A stretch of DNA of 64,000 nucleotides from Marinimicrobium agarilyticum DSM 16975 (GCF_000423345.1 NZ_AUHU01000005.1:310001-374000), one strand, 5' to 3'. Positions 16,991 to 27,113 are shown, counted from the first letter of the stretch. The notes: a model not told the origin generated them from the letters alone. Made by a program: numbers and translations.

Positions 16991-17719
16991 ATGAGTGAGG
17001 CCGTGGCCATGATGATTCAAACCGGATTCGCCAACACAGTGGGTCGACTCGCCCGGTTATTGCCGGTGCTGGGCGCCGTGGCGCTGTCCGCCTGCGTCAC
17101 CTATGAGCGCCCGGTCCCTGGCGACCCCTATTACGCGCCTACTGTGTCTCCGGCGGCCAGCCTGCCACAGCGCACCGAAGGCTCCCTGTACCAGGGCAAT
17201 TACGGCATGGCGTTGTATACCGACCGCAAGGCGTTGAACGTGGGCGACATTATCACTGTAACGCTGGCAGAACGGACCGTATCGAGCAAAAGCTCCGGGG
17301 TTTCCGTGGAAAAAGAGAGCGAGTTGGAATTCAACGCCGGTCCGCTACTGGGCACCGTTCCCAGTTTCCGGGGCAATACCCTGGAAACCAATCTGGAACA
17401 GAACCGTGGCTTCAATGGCGATGCCGGCGCGGATCAGAGCAATAGCCTCCAGGGCAATATTACCGTAACCGTGGCCGAGGTATTGCCCAATGGCGCCCTG
17501 GTCGTGCGCGGCGAAAAGTGGATCACCATCAACCGCGGCGATGAATTTATCCGCATCAGTGGCATCGTCCGTCCCGACGATGTATCGCCGAACAATACGG
17601 TACCGTCCACACGCCTGGCCAATGCCCAGATCTCCTACAGTGGCACCGGTACCCTGGCGGACTCCCAAACCATGGGGTGGATGTCCCGTTTCTTTAACAG
17701 TGGTTACTGGCCGTTTTAA
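16991..17719 (+). CDS. flgH: Flagellar L-ring lipoprotein FlgH
   Basis: FlgH forms the outer-membrane L ring as a lipoprotein. The N-terminus has a signal peptide ending in the lipobox LSAC (Cys35 from this start), followed by [13 protein letters not shown]. The conserved ring motif [22 protein letters not shown] and the C-terminal [19 protein letters not shown] identify the family. An alternative start at the ATG at 17009 has GAGG 8 nt upstream and gives a more typical signal peptide; I regard it as at least as likely. The stop overlaps the next ATG (TAATG). Confidence 0.95.
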   Translation: MSEAVAMMIQTGFANTVGRLARLLPVLGAVALSACVTYERPVPGDPYYAPTVSPAASLPQRTEGSLYQGNYGMALYTDRKALNVGDIITVTLAERTVSSKSSGVSVEKESELEFNAGPLLGTVPSFRGNTLETNLEQNRGFNGDAGADQSNSLQGNITVTVAEVLPNGALVVRGEKWITINRGDEFIRISGIVRPDDVSPNNTVPSTRLANAQISYSGTGTLADSQTMGWMSRFFNSGYWPF

Positions 17720-17742
17720 TGCGCCCTATTGAGGTACACCCG

Positions 17743-18843
17743 ATGAGCTTTCGACTTTTTCTGGCTTTGACCCTTTTGCTGAGCAGCACTTTTGTCGCGG
17801 CGGAGCGCATCAAAGATATTACGTCGGTGGGCGGCGTTCGCTCCAACAAGCTGGTGGGTTATGGCCTGGTAGTCGGCCTGGACGGTACTGGTGACCAGAC
17901 CAACCAGTCGCCATTTACCGTGCAGTCATTCAACAATATGCTGCAACAGTTCGGCATCACCGTGCCGCCGGGTACCCGCGTCCAGACAAAAAACGTGGCG
18001 GCGGTTATGGTCCAAGCGGAATTGCCCGCTTTTGCCAAGCCGGGACAGACGTTGGATGTCACCGTTTCTTCAGTGAGCAACGCCACCAGCCTGCGCGGGG
18101 GCAGCCTGCTGATGACCCAGTTGAAGGGGCCCGATGGCCAGGTCTACGCGCTGGCGCAGGGTAACCTGGTCGTGGGTGGTTTCGGTGCCGAGGGTCGCGA
18201 TGGTTCAAGCATTACCGTCAACATTCCCAGCGTGGGGCGCATACCCGACGGCGGGAGCGTCGAGCGCGAAGTCAAAACCAATTTCGCCTCGGGCCAGCCG
18301 ATCATGCTCAATCTGAATCGTGCTGACTTCACCACGGCCAATCGCGTGGCCGAAAGTATCAACAAAATGCTCGGCCCTCAGGTCGCCCAGGCTCAGGATG
18401 CGGTGACGGTGGCCGTCAGTGCCCCGCAGGACCCATCCCAGCGGGTGGATTTTATTTCTTTGCTGGAGAACATCGAAGTCGAACCCGGTGAAGCGGCCGC
18501 GAAAGTGGTGATCAACTCCCGTACCGGCACCATCGTGGTGGGCCAACACGTGCGGGTCTCTCCGGTGGCGGTTACCCACGGCAATCTTACCGTGTCGATT
18601 TCGGAAGATTATACCGCCGTGCAACCCAACCCGTTGGGCGAGGGACAGACTGTGGTGGTGCCGGGCAGCGATGTGGAAATCACCGAAGAAACCAACCCGA
18701 TGTTCAAGTTCGCCCCCGGCAATACGCTGGAGGACCTCGTCCGGTCCGTGAACAACGTGGGAGCGTCTCCCGGTGACCTGATGGCTATTCTGGAAGCACT
18801 GAAACAGTCCGGTGCGCTCAATGCGCAGATAATGGTGATCTGA
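17743..18843 (+). CDS. flgI: Flagellar P-ring protein FlgI
   Basis: FlgI forms the periplasmic P ring around the rod. The 366-aa protein (E. coli: 365) has a Sec signal peptide [20 protein letters not shown], cleaved before ERIKDI, then the signature [20 protein letters not shown] and a C-terminus [18 protein letters not shown] chose the ATG at 17743, which has GAGG 8 nt upstream. An upstream ATG at 17719 overlapping the flgH stop would add eight residues before the signal peptide. The stop overlaps the flgJ start (TGATG). Confidence 0.96.
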   Translation: MSFRLFLALTLLLSSTFVAAERIKDITSVGGVRSNKLVGYGLVVGLDGTGDQTNQSPFTVQSFNNMLQQFGITVPPGTRVQTKNVAAVMVQAELPAFAKPGQTLDVTVSSVSNATSLRGGSLLMTQLKGPDGQVYALAQGNLVVGGFGAEGRDGSSITVNIPSVGRIPDGGSVEREVKTNFASGQPIMLNLNRADFTTANRVAESINKMLGPQVAQAQDAVTVAVSAPQDPSQRVDFISLLENIEVEPGEAAAKVVINSRTGTIVVGQHVRVSPVAVTHGNLTVSISEDYTAVQPNPLGEGQTVVVPGSDVEITEETNPMFKFAPGNTLEDLVRSVNNVGASPGDLMAILEALKQSGALNAQIMVI

Positions 18844-19787
18844 TGATTCCTGTCGATACGTCAATGGCCCGCCAACAGATTCAGGACAGCCACCTGAACA
18901 ATGACGGCTTGCAGCAGCTGCGTGAGCAGGGCCGCAACGGTGACCCTCAAGCCCTGCGGGAAGTGGCCCGTCAGTTTGAGTCGATGTTTGTGCATCAGAT
19001 GCTCAAACAGATGCGCTCGACGAACGAGGTGTTCGGTAAAGACAATATGTTCAGTAGCGAGCAAACCAAATTCCATCAGGAAATGCTGGACCAGCAGATG
19101 TCCCTTGAGCTGACGCAGGGTCGCGGTCTGGGCCTGGCGGAAATGATGTACCAACAAATGCAGAAAGCTTACGGGGACCACCTGAAACCGGAAGCAGGGC
19201 AGGCCCTCGACGCGACGAGCGTTGAGCGTACTTCTGGCGCATCGACCGCTGAACCGATTCAGACACTGGGTGGCAAGGCGGCAATGACCACCAATCCGGC
19301 CGCGTTTGTGGCGCAGATTCAGGACCAGGCACAGCGGGCCGCCGAAGCGCTGGGGGTATCGCCCCAGGCCCTGGTGGCTCAGGCCGCGCTGGAAACCGGT
19401 TGGGGCCAGCACGTGATCCATACCCGCGAAGGGCAGAACAGCCACAACCTCTTCAACATCAAAGCGGATTCGCGTTGGGAGGGGGCGCGGATCAATGTCT
19501 CCACCATCGAGTATCGCGACGGCATGCCCCGGGTGGAGCAGGCGAACTTCCGCCAGTACGACAGCTACGAAGAGAGCTTCTCGGATTATGTGAGCTTCCT
19601 GCAGGATAACCCCCGCTACCGCGAAGCGCTCATGTCCGGTGCGGACGCCGAAGCTTATGTGGAAGAGCTGCAGGCCGCCGGTTACGCCACGGACCCGGCC
19701 TACGCCGATAAGCTGAAAACCCTGATGCGTACCGAGCCCTTGGCTTCGCTCGAAGACGGTCAACCGTCAACGCTTAATGATGCCTGA
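18843..19787 (+). CDS. flgJ: Rod-cap and peptidoglycan hydrolase FlgJ
   Basis: FlgJ caps the growing rod and cuts a passage in peptidoglycan. The 314-aa protein (E. coli: 313) has an N-terminal rod-cap domain (about 1-110, with ARQFESMFVHQMLKQMRSTN) and a C-terminal glucosaminidase-type domain (about 155-300). The latter contains ALVAQAALETGWGQ with the putative catalytic Glu, followed by SHNLFNIKADSRWEG and YDSYEESFSDYVSFL. It is translationally coupled to flgI by TGATG. Both domains appear complete, as in enteric and Vibrio FlgJ. Confidence 0.96.
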   Translation: MIPVDTSMARQQIQDSHLNNDGLQQLREQGRNGDPQALREVARQFESMFVHQMLKQMRSTNEVFGKDNMFSSEQTKFHQEMLDQQMSLELTQGRGLGLAEMMYQQMQKAYGDHLKPEAGQALDATSVERTSGASTAEPIQTLGGKAAMTTNPAAFVAQIQDQAQRAAEALGVSPQALVAQAALETGWGQHVIHTREGQNSHNLFNIKADSRWEGARINVSTIEYRDGMPRVEQANFRQYDSYEESFSDYVSFLQDNPRYREALMSGADAEAYVEELQAAGYATDPAYADKLKTLMRTEPLASLEDGQPSTLNDA

Positions 19788-19800
19788 TAGGTAAACACCC

Positions 19801-22548
19801 ATGTCCGGATTACTGTCCAATGCTATCTCGGGTTTGCGCGTCAGCCAGAATGCGATGCGCGTTACCGGGCACAACATCAGCAACGCCAACACCGAGGGCT
19901 ACAGTCGCCAGCGTACGGAGGATATTGCCCGTCCGGCGCAGCAGCTCGGTAGCGCCGGTTATGTAGGCAGCGGGGCGATTACCCAATCCATCACCCGGAT
20001 TGTCGATCAGTTCGTCACGAGCCAGCTGCGCACCGATACCACCAACTTTCATGCGCTGGACAAGTACAACACCAACCTGAAGGAAATTGACAAGCTGTTC
20101 GCCGATGAAACCACGGGGCTGACCGGTGGGCTCAAACAGTTTTTCGCCGCCGTTCAGAACGGCGCGGACAACCCCTCATCTTCTCCCGCCCGGCAGTTGA
20201 TCATTACCGAGTCTGAAAGCCTCAGTAATCGCATGAACACCCTGTATGACCGGCTGGTGTCAATCGAGAACAATAACCGTCAGGAGATGAACTCAATTGC
20301 CGATCAGGTGAACGGCCTCGCGCGCAATATCGCCGAGCTCAATCAGGCCATTGTCGATAAAACCGTGCCGAACACCGGCAACCAACCCAACGACCTGCTG
20401 GACCGCCGGGATCAGAAGCTTCAGGAGCTCTCGGAGCTGGTTGGCATCAGCGTGGTGAACCAGGGGGATGGCAGCGTCAATGTGTTCATGGGGCAGGGGC
20501 AGGCCATCGTAGTGGGTACCGACTCGAACAGTTTTACTATCTCCAACCGGGGTGAAGTCATTCTCGGAAGGGGCACCCGGTCCTACAATGTGACGGAGCA
20601 ATTGAACGGCGGCCAGTTGGGCGCACTGGTGGATTTCAATAACGGTATCCTGCAGACCGCCAAGAACGAGCTGGGGCGCATTTCACTGGTGCTGTCCGAT
20701 ACGTTCAACGAGCAGCAACTGCGCGGGCTGGATCTCGATGGCGACTACGGCCAACGCCTGTTCAAAGACATCAACTCCGAAGACCTGATCAGCCAGCGGG
20801 TGGTGCCGGGCGATAACGCCGGTCCTGACGATCGTCAAATGTCGCTGCGTATTGACAATGTCAACCAGTTGAGCACGAGCAACTACCGCTTTCAGATTCT
20901 CGACAACTCCAACAACTACGTGATCACCCGCCTGAATGACAACGAAGTGGTTCAGCAGGGGCTGGTCACCGGCGGCTATCCGCAAACCATGGAGTTTGAC
21001 GGCCTGTCTCTGACATTGGATGGGGGGTCCTTTCAGGGAGGCGACTCCTTTACCCTGAAACCGACCACTGACGCCGCTCGCTATATCGAGACCACACTGA
21101 GTCGCCCCGAAGACCTGGCGTTCGCCTCACCGGTTCGTACCGGCACCGACAGCGGTAATGTGGGCGCCGGCATTATCAGCCAGGGTGAAGTGTTGAGCAA
21201 AGTCGGCGCCAACGGCGAAGTCCTTCCCACCTTTTCAAAGGAAGGCCAACTCTCGCCCCCGGTGATTGTCCGCTTTACCTCGGAAACCACCTACGAGATT
21301 CTGGACAATTCCGATCCGTCGAATCCCAAGCCGCTGGAACCGCCGATCCGGGAGCAGATTTTCATTCCAGGACAGGAAAACGCCCTGTTCCCGGCCGATC
21401 CGGGCGAGACCCGCATCACCGGCGATGGTGCCCGCCTGGGGCTGCCGGAGGGGCGCAATCCGCAAGTGATCGTGGCGGGCGGAGCGGCCCAGGGCAACGG
21501 CTACCCGGTCGAGCAGATGCGCTTTGGCATTGTTGACCCGGAGACCGGTGCTATCAGTACCCAGAACGTCGTGAGCCGACCCAATGGCTCGGCCGCCGCG
21601 CTGGCCGACCAGCTCAGTCGCGTACCGGGGGTGTCGGCCAACGCGTTTACCAGCGCGACCATCACTGACATGAGCTTTGAAGATTTTAGCTCGCCGGTAC
21701 AGATTACCGTGAACGGTGAAGCGCTGGTGGAATACCAGGGCGGCGTGATTGCGCCTACTGTCCCCAACGCCCAGACCGATCCGGCGGCCTTCCAGGAATA
21801 CCTGGCCGAGCGGATCAATGGCAACGAGAATCTGCAGGCGCTCGGCTTTCGGGCCGAGAGCGGCGCTCACCCCGTTACCGGAAACCCTGAGCTGAACCTG
21901 GTGGCTTCCTCCGGCGTGGACATGGATATTCGCCTCCAGGCGGATAACGCCACCCAGAACCAGTTCAGCGTCAATGACAGCACCGGCAACCCGGATGTGC
22001 GCTTGTCGGGGCAGGGAGCGGGCAACGAGTCCACGGTTACCGTCGGTGGCCGGGTCGACCTGACCCTCTCTGATGGCGTGACCCTGGAAACCGCCCCCTC
22101 AGACAGCCAGCTCTTCGGTGACAGCGATGCCGCCGATTTTGCCCAGTCGTCCTACCTGGGATATCAGGCCACCATTAAAGGTCAGCCCAAAGCGGGCGAT
22201 ACCTTTACCCTGGGCTTCAACGAGGACGCCACCAACGACAACCGCAACGCCTTGGCCATGGCGGCGCTGGAAACCGCCAAGGTCATGGGCGATGGCCAGT
22301 TGGGCCTGAGCGATGCCTACGGACGTCTGGTGGAGCAGGTGGGCACCGAAAGCGCCTCTGCCCGCACCAACACCGAGGCGGCTCGCAGCCTCATGGAGCA
22401 GAGCCAGAGCACCCGCGACAGCATCAGCGGCGTCAACCTGGATGAAGAGGCGGCGAACCTGATCAAGTTTGAGCAGGCTTACAACGCTAACTCCCGGGTG
22501 ATTTCAGTCGCCCGTGAAATGTTTGACACCTTGTTGAACTCGATCTGA
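19801..22548 (+). CDS. flgK: Hook-filament junction protein FlgK (extended)
   Basis: FlgK (HAP1) links hook and filament. The ends are canonical: MSGLLSNAISGLRVSQNAMR with HNISNANTEGYSRQR, and the C-terminal SGVNLDEEAANLIKFEQAYN followed by ARVISVAREMFDTLL-like residues. At 915 aa it is much longer than E. coli (547) or P. aeruginosa (683) FlgK. The extra residues (about 330-800) form several beta-rich, Asp/Asn/Thr-rich segments expected to be surface exposed. The gene is uninterrupted. It follows flgJ by 13 nt. Confidence 0.95.
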   Translation: MSGLLSNAISGLRVSQNAMRVTGHNISNANTEGYSRQRTEDIARPAQQLGSAGYVGSGAITQSITRIVDQFVTSQLRTDTTNFHALDKYNTNLKEIDKLFADETTGLTGGLKQFFAAVQNGADNPSSSPARQLIITESESLSNRMNTLYDRLVSIENNNRQEMNSIADQVNGLARNIAELNQAIVDKTVPNTGNQPNDLLDRRDQKLQELSELVGISVVNQGDGSVNVFMGQGQAIVVGTDSNSFTISNRGEVILGRGTRSYNVTEQLNGGQLGALVDFNNGILQTAKNELGRISLVLSDTFNEQQLRGLDLDGDYGQRLFKDINSEDLISQRVVPGDNAGPDDRQMSLRIDNVNQLSTSNYRFQILDNSNNYVITRLNDNEVVQQGLVTGGYPQTMEFDGLSLTLDGGSFQGGDSFTLKPTTDAARYIETTLSRPEDLAFASPVRTGTDSGNVGAGIISQGEVLSKVGANGEVLPTFSKEGQLSPPVIVRFTSETTYEILDNSDPSNPKPLEPPIREQIFIPGQENALFPADPGETRITGDGARLGLPEGRNPQVIVAGGAAQGNGYPVEQMRFGIVDPETGAISTQNVVSRPNGSAAALADQLSRVPGVSANAFTSATITDMSFEDFSSPVQITVNGEALVEYQGGVIAPTVPNAQTDPAAFQEYLAERINGNENLQALGFRAESGAHPVTGNPELNLVASSGVDMDIRLQADNATQNQFSVNDSTGNPDVRLSGQGAGNESTVTVGGRVDLTLSDGVTLETAPSDSQLFGDSDAADFAQSSYLGYQATIKGQPKAGDTFTLGFNEDATNDNRNALAMAALETAKVMGDGQLGLSDAYGRLVEQVGTESASARTNTEAARSLMEQSQSTRDSISGVNLDEEAANLIKFEQAYNANSRVISVAREMFDTLLNSI

Positions 22549-22577
22549 GTTGAACTCGATTTAACCGAGGCACAGCC

Positions 22578-24191
22578 ATGCGTGTTTCCACATCACAAAT
22601 TTACAACATCGCCGACATCGGCATGCGCAACGCCCAGTCGGCGGTCAATAAGACCAGCGAGCAGATCAGCTCTGGCAAGCGTGTTCTCAGCCCGGCGGAT
22701 GACCCGGTGGCGGCCACCAGCATCTTGCGTCTCACTCAGAACATGGGGCGTCTGGAGCAGTACGAGAAGAATGTGAATGAGGCGGAGGGCAAGCTGGATC
22801 GGGAAGAAATCGCCATCCAGTCGGTGGTGAACCTGCTGCAGCGTATGAAGGAGCTCGCCGTCAATGCCGGTAACACGGGCGTTCTGACGGCTACCGACTA
22901 TCAATCCCTGGCCTCGGAAGTGGACAGTCGTCTCAGTGAACTGCTGGACCTGCAGAACACCCGTGACTCGGCCGGGCAGTACATTTTTGCGGGACATCAG
23001 GGTGATACCAAGCCGTTCACCGCCGATGGCGGTGGCAACTTCAGTTACCACGGTGATGAAGGCCAGCAACGTATTCAGGTCTCCGAAAGCGTGTCGGTGG
23101 CGGTGAGCGACTCGGGCAAAGACCTGTTTGTGGATATTCCCAGCGGCCACAATACCTTCAACACCAGTGCCAGCCCCGCCAACAAAGGGGTACCGCCGGC
23201 GAAGATCAGCATCGGGGAAGTGGTCGATCAGGAAGCGTACGACAAGTTCTATCCCCTGGATATGACAGTCACCTTCAACGCGCCCGAGACGCTGTCGCCG
23301 CCCGCCACCAACTATACGGTGACCGACGACCGTGGCCGGGTTCTGGTGGCCAACGCTCCCTACACCGAAGGTGACCCCATCGAGGTAAATGGCGCCAGCT
23401 TTTACATCACCGGGCAGCCCTACAGCGGGGAAGCTGCGACGCCGGGCACCCTGGATTTTGGCGCCGTGACGGCGGTGGATTTCTCCGGTGCTCCTGAAAC
23501 CGTCACCCTCACCGTGGGCGGGCGTTCGGAAACGCTGGTGTTGGATCGTCCAGTCAATAACGCTGCGGACCTGGCGGCTGCTCTAAGCAGCTCCGCCGAC
23601 GTTACGCCCGGTAGCGGTGCGGCCCGCAATGCCGAGCGCCTGGCCAACCTGGGCATTACAGTGGATGCGACCGGGCTGAGCGTTCCCTCCGGGCAGAATC
23701 TCTCGGTCAGTAACGGTACCGCCAATACCGACGCCGTGTTCGGTTTCGCCACCCAGAATGCAGGGACCACGTCCACCGACGGGGAACTGGCCGAGCCGGG
23801 GGACAGCTTCCAGGTGAATGCCAGCAACAAACAGGGGCTACTGACCACTCTGTCCCGGTTGAGTGAGGCGATGAAGAATGTCGAGGACAACCCGGACAGT
23901 AAGGCCGATCTCAACACCGTTGTCGGGCAGACCCTGACCAACCTGGAAAATGCCATGACCCATCTGACCGCTGCTCAGGGGGATCTGGGGGCACGCCAGA
24001 ACACGTTGGAATCCACCCAGGACCTGCTGGCGGAAACCAAATTGCACAATGAAGAAGTTCTTGCGGATATTCAGGCTCTTGATTACGCTGAGGCTTCCAC
24101 CCGGCTGAAGATGGAGAGCATGGTACTGAGTGCCGCCCAGCAGACGTTTGTGAAAGTCAGTGGCTTGTCCCTGTTCAATTATCTATCCTGA
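22578..24191 (+). CDS. flgL: Hook-filament junction protein FlgL (extended)
   Basis: FlgL (HAP3) forms the second junction zone under the filament. The N-terminus MRVSTSQIYNIADIGMRNAQ with ISSGKRVLSPADDPVAATSIL, and the C-terminal LDYAEASTRLKMESMVLSAA, are flagellin-like D0/D1 regions. At 537 aa it exceeds E. coli (317) and P. aeruginosa (about 440) FlgL, with an inserted central region (about 190-420) containing EPVTLTVGGRS-like beta segments. It ends the flgF-L operon. CGAGG lies upstream of the ATG. Confidence 0.95.
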   Translation: MRVSTSQIYNIADIGMRNAQSAVNKTSEQISSGKRVLSPADDPVAATSILRLTQNMGRLEQYEKNVNEAEGKLDREEIAIQSVVNLLQRMKELAVNAGNTGVLTATDYQSLASEVDSRLSELLDLQNTRDSAGQYIFAGHQGDTKPFTADGGGNFSYHGDEGQQRIQVSESVSVAVSDSGKDLFVDIPSGHNTFNTSASPANKGVPPAKISIGEVVDQEAYDKFYPLDMTVTFNAPETLSPPATNYTVTDDRGRVLVANAPYTEGDPIEVNGASFYITGQPYSGEAATPGTLDFGAVTAVDFSGAPETVTLTVGGRSETLVLDRPVNNAADLAAALSSSADVTPGSGAARNAERLANLGITVDATGLSVPSGQNLSVSNGTANTDAVFGFATQNAGTTSTDGELAEPGDSFQVNASNKQGLLTTLSRLSEAMKNVEDNPDSKADLNTVVGQTLTNLENAMTHLTAAQGDLGARQNTLESTQDLLAETKLHNEEVLADIQALDYAEASTRLKMESMVLSAAQQTFVKVSGLSLFNYLS

Positions 24192-24278
24192 TAAAGCCGC
24201 TCCGCGGATATTGTTAGACTCTTAAGGCCGCTTTCCCGACCGGGACGCGGCCTTCTCACACTTTGAGGCATTCCAGCC

Positions 24279-24611
24279 ATGAACGAACCCGACCTGCTCG
24301 ACGCCGTATACCGCTTTCGCGACTATACCCGGGAGCTGTTGGCCCTGGCCCGAGAGGATGAATGGCAGGCCTTCGAGGACAAGGCATCGGAGCGGGAGGC
24401 GTTGATCGCCGCTCTCAACGACAGTGAGTTTCTGGTGGCGGTCGCCAAGGCCGACAGGGCAGAGGAGCTGAAGCGGGAAATCGCGGCGATTCAGTCCCTG
24501 AACGACGAGATTACCGCTCTCGCCGAGCGTACCAAAGCGGACATCGCGGGCCAACTCAAACAGAAAAACCACCAGGACCGGGCGATCAAAGCCTACAAAC
24601 CTTCCAAATAG
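24279..24611 (+). CDS. FliT-like flagellar chaperone candidate
   Basis: This 110-aa acidic, helical protein starts MNEPDLLDAVYRFRDYTREL. It shows heptad-like patterning in two helices (about 5-50 and 60-95) and a basic end, QLKQKNHQDRAIKAYKPSK. The helix lengths and the C-terminal Arg...Ala-Tyr pattern resemble FliT-type export chaperones. Its position between flgL and fliC fits a chaperone for filament or hook-associated proteins. An FlgN-type chaperone for FlgK/FlgL is the main alternative. Assignment is by pattern and context only. Confidence 0.55.
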   Translation: MNEPDLLDAVYRFRDYTRELLALAREDEWQAFEDKASEREALIAALNDSEFLVAVAKADRAEELKREIAAIQSLNDEITALAERTKADIAGQLKQKNHQDRAIKAYKPSK

Positions 24612-24614
24612 TAG

Positions 24615-24644
24615 GTCAGGTAAGCGCGAAGCGCGCCACCTGAC
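24615..24644. repeat. REP-like hairpin downstream of the FliT-like gene
   Basis: GTCAGGT pairs with ACCTGAC, enclosing the inner stem GCGC-GAA-GCGC. It starts three bases after the stop codon. The nested palindrome is typical of REP-type intergenic repeats; without a T-run it is not a standard terminator, though it could protect the mRNA end. The remainder of the 280-nt gap holds the fliC promoter. Confidence 0.55.
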
Positions 24645-24763
24645 AATGCTCGTCATCCCTATATAGAAGCAACGACTCAGACCCCGCCTGATGTCTAAGG
24701 CTTTGATTTTTAAAGAATAATTTAGGGTTTTAACCCTCTGTCACAAAAAAACCAAAAATCCCC

Positions 24764-24790
24764 TAAAGCTCCTACCACTCTCGTCGATAA
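24764..24790 (+). promoter_or_regulatory. Sigma-28 (FliA) promoter of fliC
   Basis: TAAA, a 15-nt spacer and GTCGATAA match the FliA consensus TAAA-N15-GCCGATAA with a single change. The flagellin start codon is 102 nt downstream, leaving a long leader. Sigma-28 control of flagellin after hook completion is expected. Confidence 0.93.
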
Positions 24791-24891
24791 CCTTTACAGA
24801 AGACCTGGTGCACTGTGTTCCCGGGCTTCACTGTCCGACGAAGATCCACGGCTGGTAAAGCCTGTGAACCAAAAACTTTAGGAGATCCATC

Positions 24892-26628
24892 ATGGCTCTA
24901 GTAATCAATACCAATGTGGCCTCACTGAACACTCAGCGTCAGCTGATGCAGTCAAGCCAAACTCTGGACCAAGCTACCGAACGTCTGGCGTCCGGTCAGC
25001 GTATCAACTCCGCCAAAGACGACGCCGCCGGCCTCGCCATTTCCAACCGCATGACCTCTCAGATCCGCGGTCTGGACCAGGCAGTGCGTAACGCCAACGA
25101 CGGTATCTCCATGATTCAGACCGCCGAAGGTGCTCTGCAGGAAGGCACCAACATTCTGCAGCGTATGCGGGAACTGGCGGTACAGTCTGCCAACGGTATT
25201 TACTCCGATGGCGATCGCGGTACCTTGAACGCGGAAGTGGAACAGCTCAAAACCGAGCTGAACCGCATCGCGGAAGAGACCACCTTTAACGGCCAGGCGC
25301 TGCTGGATGGTAGCCTGAACAACACGCTGTTGCAGGTGGGTTCCCAGCAAAATCAGACCATCAGCGTCTCCGTTGGCTCCTTTTCTGTAGCTGATTTGGG
25401 TGGTGGTGCTGGCGGTGACATCGTTGGTGGCGCCATCGGTGCTGCAACGGCCACTACTGGTAATGGGACTAATGCTGTCCTAACTGGTGACCTCTTGACC
25501 GCCACTGAGAACGTTACGATAAATGGCCAAGCGGTTGCTAATGATGATTTGAACGCCGCCACCACCATGAATGAGTTTTTGGGTGTTATTGAAGACGCCG
25601 TGGCGAATGTCGATGCATCGGCAGTAACTGAAGTAACGGCTCAAGATGATGGCGAAGGTGTCTTGCGTGATGGCGATAGTGTCACGCTGGCCGTTGTTAA
25701 TGGTGATGGGTCTACTTCATCTTTTGAAATTACCGACACCGGCAGTTTGGAAGAGCTTGCTGAAAAGATTAACTCTGAAACAGGTGGTAAAATTGAGGCC
25801 AGTATTAATGATGAAGGCCGTATAGTTCTGGCTAACGAGGGCGGCGCCTCAATCACTGTTACGGACGCTACTGGGGCAACAGGTCTCAACACAGCTGCAA
25901 CCACCTACGGTGCAAGCTTGTCGTTGGAGTCTACTGACGATACTGGCATAACAGTAGAATATGATACCGCTGCCGACGCAACAGTACTGGGTATCGATGC
26001 TCGAGACCAGGCGGGTGATATTACCGGGCAGGCGGTTACGGCATTTGGTGACATCGGAGAGGGAGACATCACGATCAATGGGGTCTCCGTTGGTGCGATC
26101 ACAGACGGTACAGATGCTGCTACTCAAGGCGTCGCTTTGACAACCGCCATTAACAAAATTTCCGATCAAACCGGTGTGGTTGCCTCTGATGATGGCGCTG
26201 GTGGGTTGACCTTGAATTCTGTGGATGGCGATGAGATGTCCATTGAACTGAGTGGTACTGCGACCTTGGCAAATACCGGCTTGCAAGAAGTCAACAACGC
26301 CACCACCGTCGGGGATAGTGTTGCGAATGTCGACATCTCCACTCAGGCTGGTGCGCAAAAGGCGATTGGTATCGTTGACGCGGCGATTGAGGAAGTGGGG
26401 GCTACCCGTGCGGAACTGGGTGCCGTCAACAACCGTCTGGACTTCACCGTCTCCAACCTGAGCAACGTGTCTGAGAAGACCTCCGCTGCCCGGTCACGGA
26501 TTGTGGATGCCGACTTTGCCGCCGAGACTGCCAAGTTGAGTAAGGCGCAGGTTCTGCAGCAGGCCGCTCAGGCCATGCTGGCCCAGGCCAACGCCCGTCC
26601 TCAGCAGGTACTGTCACTGCTGCAGTAA
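24892..26628 (+). CDS. fliC: Flagellin FliC
   Basis: This is the main filament subunit, exported by the flagellar apparatus. The 578-aa protein has the canonical N-terminal D0/D1 ([40 protein letters not shown], about 1-165) and C-terminal D1/D0 (about 475-578, with [20 protein letters not shown]). The middle (about 166-475) is a Gly/Ala/Thr/Asp-rich variable region with several flagellin-hook-IN-like repeats. Its codons use more A/T-ending forms than the flanks. GGAG precedes the ATG. It has its own sigma-28 promoter and is followed by a GC-rich hairpin before flaG. Confidence 0.98.
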   Translation: MALVINTNVASLNTQRQLMQSSQTLDQATERLASGQRINSAKDDAAGLAISNRMTSQIRGLDQAVRNANDGISMIQTAEGALQEGTNILQRMRELAVQSANGIYSDGDRGTLNAEVEQLKTELNRIAEETTFNGQALLDGSLNNTLLQVGSQQNQTISVSVGSFSVADLGGGAGGDIVGGAIGAATATTGNGTNAVLTGDLLTATENVTINGQAVANDDLNAATTMNEFLGVIEDAVANVDASAVTEVTAQDDGEGVLRDGDSVTLAVVNGDGSTSSFEITDTGSLEELAEKINSETGGKIEASINDEGRIVLANEGGASITVTDATGATGLNTAATTYGASLSLESTDDTGITVEYDTAADATVLGIDARDQAGDITGQAVTAFGDIGEGDITINGVSVGAITDGTDAATQGVALTTAINKISDQTGVVASDDGAGGLTLNSVDGDEMSIELSGTATLANTGLQEVNNATTVGDSVANVDISTQAGAQKAIGIVDAAIEEVGATRAELGAVNNRLDFTVSNLSNVSEKTSAARSRIVDADFAAETAKLSKAQVLQQAAQAMLAQANARPQQVLSLLQ

Positions 26629-26637
26629 GCTGAACTT

Positions 26638-26659
26638 CTCCCCCGGGCCACCGGGGGAG
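26638..26659 (+). terminator. Hairpin between fliC and flaG
   Basis: CTCCCCCGG and CCGGGGGAG form a perfect 9-bp stem with a 4-nt loop just after the fliC stop codon. No T-run follows, so it is likely a partial terminator or 3' stabiliser that keeps flagellin mRNA abundant while allowing some read-through to flaG. Confidence 0.65.
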
Positions 26660-26678
26660 CCCTTGAGAGGGTAGTAAC

Positions 26679-27092
26679 ATGAGTGAAGTGACGACCTTAA
26701 ACAGTTATATCAGCCCCAGCTATCACAGCGCTGGTGTTGACCGGCAAACTTCACCTGATACCACCCGTCAAGCAGCGAAAGAGGGCGGCAAATCTTTGCC
26801 GCCCTCTGTTTCGTTGGAACCTGTGAAGCCGCGTGAAACCACCCCGATAGAGAAAGCTGAAGCCCGTGCGGACAATGTCCAGCAGGCTGTTGCTCAGATG
26901 AACGAGTATATTCAGACCACTCAGCGGGATTTACGCTTCAGTATTGATAAGGATTCCGGCGAAACCGTTGTCAAAGTGCTTGATCGACAGACCGAAGAGG
27001 TAATCCGTCAGATTCCTGACGAGATATTCCTCCGGTTGGCTCGAAACTTGAATGTTGATGAGCCGGTGCACTTTTTCAGTGAGCAGGCCTAA
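26679..27092 (+). CDS. flaG: FlaG-family protein
   Basis: FlaG proteins influence flagellar filament length in polar-flagellated bacteria. The 137-aa product has a disordered N-terminal half and the conserved C-terminal domain (about 75-135) with YIQTTQRDLRFSIDKDSGET, VVKVLDRQTEEVIRQIPDE and IFLRLARNL. It sits between fliC and fliD as in Pseudomonas and Vibrio. GAGAGGG lies upstream of the ATG. The coding sequence contains a 13-bp perfect inverted repeat (26780-26807). A strong terminator follows the gene. Confidence 0.93.
   Translation: MSEVTTLNSYISPSYHSAGVDRQTSPDTTRQAAKEGGKSLPPSVSLEPVKPRETTPIEKAEARADNVQQAVAQMNEYIQTTQRDLRFSIDKDSGETVVKVLDRQTEEVIRQIPDEIFLRLARNLNVDEPVHFFSEQA
26780..26807 (+). 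repeat. Perfect 13-bp hairpin inside flaG
   Basis: AGAGGGCGGCAAA is followed two bases later by its exact reverse complement TTTGCCGCCCTCT. In frame it encodes KEGGKSLPPS. Such a stable hairpin in a coding region is unusual and looks like a terminator stem, but the following bases (GTTTCG) form only a weak T-run. Confidence 0.75.
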
Positions 27093-27113
27093 CGGTTGTT
27101 GTCAGTCTTGATG

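Noticed and set aside
18861-19763. Minus-strand open frame of 300 codons opposite flgJ
   Set aside because: Antisense shadow of flgJ, without family motifs.
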